NCBI GenBank assembly: GCA_900539835.1
Contig: UQDR01000025.1
Location: forward strand, 1-26,781
Length of the DNA stretch: 26,781 nucleotides
Origin: an uncultured Ruminococcus sp.
Lineage (GTDB): Bacteria > Bacillota > Clostridia > Oscillospirales > Ruminococcaceae
Reading direction: 5' to 3'
Notes under the pieces: model-generated
What the model saw: only the letters and a program-made list of their open reading frames with translations
Told to the model about the DNA's origin: nothing
Databases searched by the model: none
Made by a program: the position numbers and the translations under genes
Part shown: piece after piece, positions 23,246 to 26,781 of the stretch
How the letters are laid out: each line of letters opens with the position of its first letter
Position numbering within the stretch: the stretch's first letter is position 1

Positions 23246-23274
23246 ATTATACCATATTTCCTTTCCTATTGCAA
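23246..23274 (-). promoter_or_regulatory. Promoter of typA
   Basis: On the minus strand TTGCAA (plus 23269-23274), 17 nt, TATAAT (plus 23246-23251) preceded by TGG (extended -10). Confidence 0.82.
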
Positions 23275-23343
23275 ATATAATTTAATAATAAAAGGCAGCG
23301 TAATTTTGTTTATTATAACGACAAACGACCGCATATAAGTTGA

Positions 23344-23943
23344 TTAATATTTGTATTTGTTTATACAATTATCACACCATTCTTTAACCTTGTATCCAAC
23401 TTCTTCTTTGCTCAAATCATCAACTAAAAGAATATCCACGTTTTCTCTGCCATAAAACCATTGTCTTTTCAATGGTAAAAGCAATTTTAAATGGTGTTCA
23501 AAGAAATTTCTTGTGCGTGTTAAGTCATTATTCTTGTGCTTCTTCAATGTTTCATCGGAAGCATCTAAGAACAGTATTCTCGTCGGCATACACATTCTGA
23601 TAGCTTGCAACTCATTTTTAAGAACATTTTCAATGTCCCAATTTTCACCAATAGTTTTAGGATAATTAAGTGTGTAAAATTCAATTTCTTCAGCACCAAA
23701 ATCCATAACACTGCAAGGGAAATCTTTAGCTTTATTCCATCTGATAATTTCCTTATTCAGCCATAGTTTTTGAATTTCAATATAGTCCTCAAATTCGTTT
23801 TTATCTAAATGTCGACGCTTTACTTCTTCGATAATATCTGTATTTATTTCATAGCTTATATTTATATATGGTGCGTTCTCCTGCAAATATCTTACGGCTG
23901 TAGTCTTGCCAACAGCCATGCAGCCTTGTAATGATAAAATCAT
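23344..23943 (-). CDS. P-loop kinase-like protein
   Basis: 199 residues, with GGGAGGAA as ribosome site. Walker A is GCMAVGKT (residues 7-14) at the very N-terminus, as in small-molecule kinases of the AAA_33/AAA_18 type. VMDFGAEEIEFYTLNYP carries the likely acidic/Walker B or substrate part near 80, and RTRNFFEHH resembles a lid with arginines. It probably phosphorylates a small molecule or nucleotide; the substrate cannot be deduced. The gene lies just downstream of a group of degraded acetyltransferase genes on the same strand, in what looks like an accessory stretch. Confidence 0.75.
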   Translation of the reverse strand: MILSLQGCMAVGKTTAVRYLQENAPYINISYEINTDIIEEVKRRHLDKNEFEDYIEIQKLWLNKEIIRWNKAKDFPCSVMDFGAEEIEFYTLNYPKTIGENWDIENVLKNELQAIRMCMPTRILFLDASDETLKKHKNNDLTRTRNFFEHHLKLLLPLKRQWFYGRENVDILLVDDLSKEEVGYKVKEWCDNCINKYKY

Positions 23944-24033
23944 ATTATTCCTCCCGTAACTAATTATCTTTTCTCGACAGACTGAAATTATTAGGACAAA
24001 GGATTTTTTAAATCTCTATTTCATTTAAAATAA

Positions 24034-24204
24034 TTACAATTTCTTTTTCATTTTTCCATACTCATATTCACGATAGCCGATTTTGGGGTAAAATTGCCAC
24101 GATTCAAACCATTGCTCTTTAGGTTTGCCAAGAGCATTTTTTGCTTCAAGTATCATAAATATCAAATCATCTCTATATTTGTTTTCAAATGATATTATTT
24201 TCAT
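24034..24204 (-). pseudogene. Shrunken GNAT acetyltransferase gene (56 codons, internal deletion likely)
   Basis: An open frame of 56 residues from ATG at 24204, with a GAGGTAAC site before it. It begins like a GNAT N-terminus (MKIISFENKYRDDLIFMILE), continues ALGKPKEQWFESW, then moves straight into a GNAT-like C-terminus (FYPKIGYREYEYGKMKKKL). The whole acetyl-CoA-binding core (about 90 residues) is missing. Most likely an in-frame internal deletion; a functional micro-protein cannot be excluded. Confidence 0.55.
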
Positions 24205-24223
24205 TTTGTTACCTCATAAAAAT

Positions 24224-24733
24224 TTATCCGCAAGATATTTCATAATACGAAACTTCACATTGCTCGTCCGAACCAAATTTTTTCTGTGCCATACATGTTC
24301 TTGTATATGACATTCCAAACTTCTGCATAACTTTTCCGGAAGCGGGGTTATCCACATGATGACAAGCACTGACTTTCTGAAAACCGCATTTAAAAAGTTC
24401 CTTAATTACGCCCTCAACAGCTTCTGTCATTATACCTTTTCCCCATTTGTCATACATCAAGACATAACCTATTTCGGGTACTCCATCAGGACTAATTCCA
24501 ACTACATCAATACCGCCTATTGGTTCGTCTTTCTCCTTTAAGGTAATCGCCCAGCTATATTCTGCGTTAAGGCACATTTTTAAATAAGCTTCCGTTTCTT
24601 CAATATTTTCATGTTAATACCAACGGCAATACTTTGTAACCCGGTCATCTCGTGTCCAGTTGTTATACATTGCCTTTGCGTCATTCTCGTGAAAAGGACG
24701 TAAAATAAGCCTTTCTGTATGTATTATATTCAT
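24224..24733 (-). pseudogene. GNAT acetyltransferase (RimJ/RimL-like) broken by an in-frame stop
   Basis: From ATG at 24733 (GGAGG 7 nt before it) the frame reads MNIIHTERLILRPFHENDAK, an ordinary Acetyltransf_3 N-terminus. It reaches TAA at 24614-24616 (codon 40) and continues in the same frame as HENIEETEAYLK...EYSWAITLKEKDEPIGGI, to a normal end at 24224. Without the stop the product would be 169 residues. The core keeps IGYVLMYDKWGKGIMTEAV (motif A) and NPASGKVMQKFGM. There is no frameshift, only one nonsense codon, so the decay is young or it is a sequencing error. Restart at ATG 24577 would give 117 residues but lacks a ribosome site. Confidence 0.8.
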
Positions 24734-24750
24734 GAAAATCCTCCACTGAT

Positions 24751-24837
24751 TTATATTTCTTTCATAAATCTGATTTGCTTTTTTTCGTTGTTATATCCAA
24801 TAGCACGATAAAAGTTATGAGCTTCTTTTCTATTCAT
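24751..24837 (-). pseudogene. C-terminal remnant of a GNAT acetyltransferase
   Basis: 28 codons reading RKEAHNFYRAIGYNNEKKQ then IRFMKEI and stop. This matches the usual motif B and C-terminus of small GNAT enzymes (ExAxxFYxxxGY). Nothing of the N-terminal 120 residues is found upstream, where the intact gene at 24888 ends. The region 24838-24887 shows no gene. Confidence 0.6.
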
Positions 24838-24887
24838 TTTTACCTAAATTATAATTTTTTACCTCTGCAAGCCAGGACTTTTTACAA

Positions 24888-25325
24888 TTATTCAAGCCAC
24901 TGAATAAACGCTGTTTTGTCATTACTGTTATAACCCGCATGTTTATAAAAATTAAGTGTTGTTTTTCTCTTAGAACCAGTAAGTAACATTATTTTATAGC
25001 AATTCTTTTCTTCTGCTATCCTTTTGGCATAGTTCAAACATTCAGTTGCATAGCCTTTTCCACGATAATCTATATGAGTAACGACATTCTCTACAAATGC
25101 ATAGGGTCTGATATTTCTTGTCAAATTCGGTATTATAACACAAACGCAAGAAGATACAATCTTATCATCTACCACGTTAACTACAATGTGATGATTTTTA
25201 TCCTGAATAATATCATTCCACGTATTTAGCAGATTTTCTGTTATTTCCGGCATTGATTCCTCATGCAAAAATAAATACAACTCTAACAACTCATTTAATT
25301 CTTTTTCAGTGACTTCCCTAACCAT
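24888..25325 (-). CDS. GNAT-family N-acetyltransferase
   Basis: 145 residues from ATG at 25325; a second ATG two codons earlier (25331) lies only 1 nt after GAGG, so the inner one is better placed. Motif A is intact: VENVVTHIDYRGKGYATECL (R-G-K-G-Y-A, acetyl-CoA pyrophosphate loop), and LNFYKHAGYNSNDKTAFIQW is motif B and the C-terminus. The substrate is not predictable. It is the only GNAT with a complete core in the 24.0-25.3 kb nest. Confidence 0.88.
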   Translation of the reverse strand: MVREVTEKELNELLELYLFLHEESMPEITENLLNTWNDIIQDKNHHIVVNVVDDKIVSSCVCVIIPNLTRNIRPYAFVENVVTHIDYRGKGYATECLNYAKRIAEEKNCYKIMLLTGSKRKTTLNFYKHAGYNSNDKTAFIQWLE

Positions 25326-25411
25326 ACCCATACCTCGACAACTTCTAATTTATCTTATTAATTATAGATTCAATTATAATAAATATATCTACAAAAGTCA
25401 ACGTAAAGATA

Positions 25412-25449
25412 AAGAAAAAGTCACTTCTGAAAAAATCAAAAGTGACTTT
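25412..25449 (-). terminator. Terminator after the zinc-ribbon protein gene
   Basis: On the minus strand AGTCACTT pairs with AAGTGACT (plus 25419-25448 region, 8-9 bp), followed by TTTTTCTTT. It lies about 30 nt after the stop codon. Confidence 0.85.
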
Positions 25450-25476
25450 AGAAAGCTTATTAATTCAAGCACCCTA

Positions 25477-26418
25477 TTATTTAATAATCATAGTGCCGTC
25501 AAGCTTGTTGTAAGCTATGCTGTAACCATTTCCATCAGTAGTGAAGAAGTAATAGTAGCTGTAAGTTGAATCATCTTCTCTGTATTGATAGCTTTGAACA
25601 GTACCGAGCTTGGAAATCTCTGAAGTGATTGCGGCAACTATATTAGCATCCTCGCCGCTTGCTTGTGATGAGCTTGTTGTATCAACACTTGATTCTGAAG
25701 AATCAGCTTCAGATGAAACAGCGGAATTGTCAGAAGCCATAACAGAAGAATCAACATCAGGAACGGAAGAATCCTCTTCAACAATTGCAGAAGAAATATC
25801 TTCGGTAGATTCAACCGGGTTACTATTTACATCAGCAGAATTGCCTGTTTCAACTGTATCTTGAGAATCTGAAACATTATTATTTGAATCTTGTTCGGAA
25901 GATGCGGACAAACTTGATGAAGTAATATTAGCATTAACGGAGATTACTGATGATTCATCATTAGATTTTGATCCGAAAAGCTTATGACCAACAAGAAAAG
26001 CAACTATTATTATAATAATAACACCTGCCGCAATTACAGCAGCAATCATTATATTTTTTCTTTTTGATGATTCATAGTCAGATGTTTCGTCGTCATAATA
26101 GTCCTGATCGTTATAGCTGTCTTCGTCATCATATTCTTCATAGCTATCGTTTTCATATTCGTCATAACTATCATAGCTATTATAGTCGGAACTATCATAG
26201 TTTTCGTCAGAATCGCTGTATTCATCATATTCAACATCTTTGTTGCCGTTATCATAATTATCATTCAGCGGTTCGGTTGCATTAGGCTTGATTCTATCAA
26301 AAATAACAGTGCGTGTGTTATCATTTCTGTCATCAATTAAAAGATTGTGACAATATTTACACAATATTGCCTCATCCGAAATTTCTTCATGGCAGTATGG
26401 ACAAATTCTTGTTTTCAT
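25477..26418 (-). CDS. Zinc-ribbon, single-pass membrane protein with acidic and serine-rich regions
   Basis: 313 residues, with GGGAGGA before ATG. Order: zinc ribbon with CPYC (6-9) and CKYC (20-23); an extremely acidic Asp/Tyr/Ser/Glu stretch (about 60-117); KRK (119-121); a transmembrane helix (about 123-145, Ala/Ile/Val-rich); a Ser/Asp/Val-rich low-complexity linker (about 150-250); and a small C-terminal domain (about 255-313) with QSYQYREDDSTYSYYYFF and KLDGTMIIK. The positive-inside rule puts the zinc ribbon in the cytoplasm and the C-terminal domain outside. I do not know its function; it could link an intracellular signal to the surface. Own promoter and terminator. Confidence 0.8.
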   Translation of the reverse strand: MKTRICPYCHEEISDEAILCKYCHNLLIDDRNDNTRTVIFDRIKPNATEPLNDNYDNGNKDVEYDEYSDSDENYDSSDYNSYDSYDEYENDSYEEYDDEDSYNDQDYYDDETSDYESSKRKNIMIAAVIAAGVIIIIIVAFLVGHKLFGSKSNDESSVISVNANITSSSLSASSEQDSNNNVSDSQDTVETGNSADVNSNPVESTEDISSAIVEEDSSVPDVDSSVMASDNSAVSSEADSSESSVDTTSSSQASGEDANIVAAITSEISKLGTVQSYQYREDDSTYSYYYFFTTDGNGYSIAYNKLDGTMIIK

Positions 26419-26449
26419 TCGTAAATCCTCCCAAATTTATATTAATTAC

Positions 26450-26478
26450 ATAATAACACATTTAATATAAAATTGCAA
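26450..26478 (-). promoter_or_regulatory. Promoter of the zinc-ribbon protein gene
   Basis: On the minus strand TTGCAA (plus 26473-26478), 17 nt, TATTAT (plus 26450-26455). Confidence 0.7.
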
Positions 26479-26637
26479 CAAAAATCAAGAAAATAAACAG
26501 ATATTTTTCTTAATAATAATATAAATTTATAAAAATCAGTAACTATCATTTAATAATACACGCTTGAGCAAAACAACTATATATTTTAATGTAATTATAT
26601 ATATATTTATGCAAAGTGGAGAAGTTTCATAATGACC

Positions 26638-26666
26638 TTGACAAATTATCGCAATAAGTGTATAAT
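26638..26666 (+). promoter_or_regulatory. Consensus promoter of the tRNA-Pro gene
   Basis: TTGACA (26638-26643), exactly 17 nt, TATAAT (26661-26666). This is the full consensus, as expected for stable RNA genes. Between 26479 and 26637 I see only AT-rich sequence with no gene. Confidence 0.9.
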
Positions 26667-26726
26667 AAATAAGCTGTCAAATTTAATTGAATTAATTGAT
26701 TCTCTGAGATTTGACTTTATATAGAT

Positions 26727-26781
26727 CGGGGCGTAACTCAGTTTGGTAGAGTGCTTGGTTTGGGACCAAGATGCCGCAGGT
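26727..26781 (+). tRNA. tRNA-Pro (anticodon UGG), cut by the window end
   Basis: It starts with the acceptor strand CGGGGCG, followed by a D arm (AACTCAGTTTGGTAGAGT) and the anticodon arm CTTGG-TTTGGGA-CCAAG. In the loop, bases 34-36 are TGG, which reads CCN proline codons. The sequence stops in the variable/T-arm region, so the 3' half of the acceptor stem is not seen. Confidence 0.93.

Noticed and set aside
24224..24577. Separate 117-residue acetyltransferase starting at 24577
   Set aside because: The frame continues upstream through a single TAA to a good start and ribosome site at 24733, so this is the lower part of a broken gene.
25610..25864. Antisense ORF over the Ser-rich part of the zinc-ribbon gene
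   Set aside because: It is the shadow of low-complexity coding sequence, without a ribosome site.
26049..26285. Tandem DNA repeats in the Asp/Tyr-rich region
   Set aside because: The bases are only loosely repetitive (GAT/TAT-rich codons); the pattern is amino-acid composition and not a true tandem array.

Overview
The window is AT-rich chromosomal DNA from a low-GC Gram-positive bacterium. The style suggests an anaerobic Clostridia member of the Ruminococcus/Oscillospiraceae kind. The signs are strong AAGGAG-type ribosome sites, many TTGACA/TATAAT promoters, T-tailed hairpin terminators, lipobox lipoproteins, a YmfF/YmfH-type M16 pair and a DUF1292 protein. The taxonomic call is inference; no rRNA is present.

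Left part (1-6010): a surface-protein array on the + strand. It holds the tail of a lipoprotein cut by the window edge, a small lipoprotein, a small secreted protein, and then a repeated theme: solute-binding lipoprotein, paralog of the truncated first gene, second solute-binding lipoprotein. No permease or ATPase is visible. The near-identical 3' ends of the paralogs point to duplication or gene conversion.

Middle (6129-12045): leuB behind a clear promoter, followed 9 nt later by a PP2C phosphatase. They face a minus-strand operon rodA-galK-trmB across a shared hairpin terminator. Upstream of rodA is a separate minus-strand DUF1292 gene with its own terminator.

12149-13107 is the most unusual stretch. 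About 920 nt with no ordinary gene lie between a TTGACA-17-TATATT promoter and a hairpin terminator. It carries about eleven copies of a GGAGUG-type box, mostly 45-72 nt apart. Many boxes are followed at a fixed distance by an AUG and a stop within 0-12 codons. Internal repeat copies keep hairpins of the same size with different sequences. I read it as a large structured RNA and/or an RNA of many micro-ORFs, and I cannot assign it to a known class. A similar box sits in the leader of the secreted-protein gene at 1137.

Right-centre (13204-20679): a + strand housekeeping block. An M16 peptidase pair (one without, one with the zinc motif) is followed by lgt with a long charged C-terminal extension and by folD, which overlaps lgt. 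Then come rpsO and pnp, each behind a structured leader.

Right end (20789-26781): a minus-strand series of an acetyltransferase, typA, a P-loop kinase-like protein, a run of decayed or shrunken GNAT acetyltransferase genes, one intact GNAT, and a zinc-ribbon/transmembrane/serine-rich protein. The window ends inside a + strand tRNA-Pro(UGG) behind a consensus promoter. Links within the window include Lgt, which would lipidate the four lipoproteins encoded at the left end, and RodA and Lgt as envelope functions.
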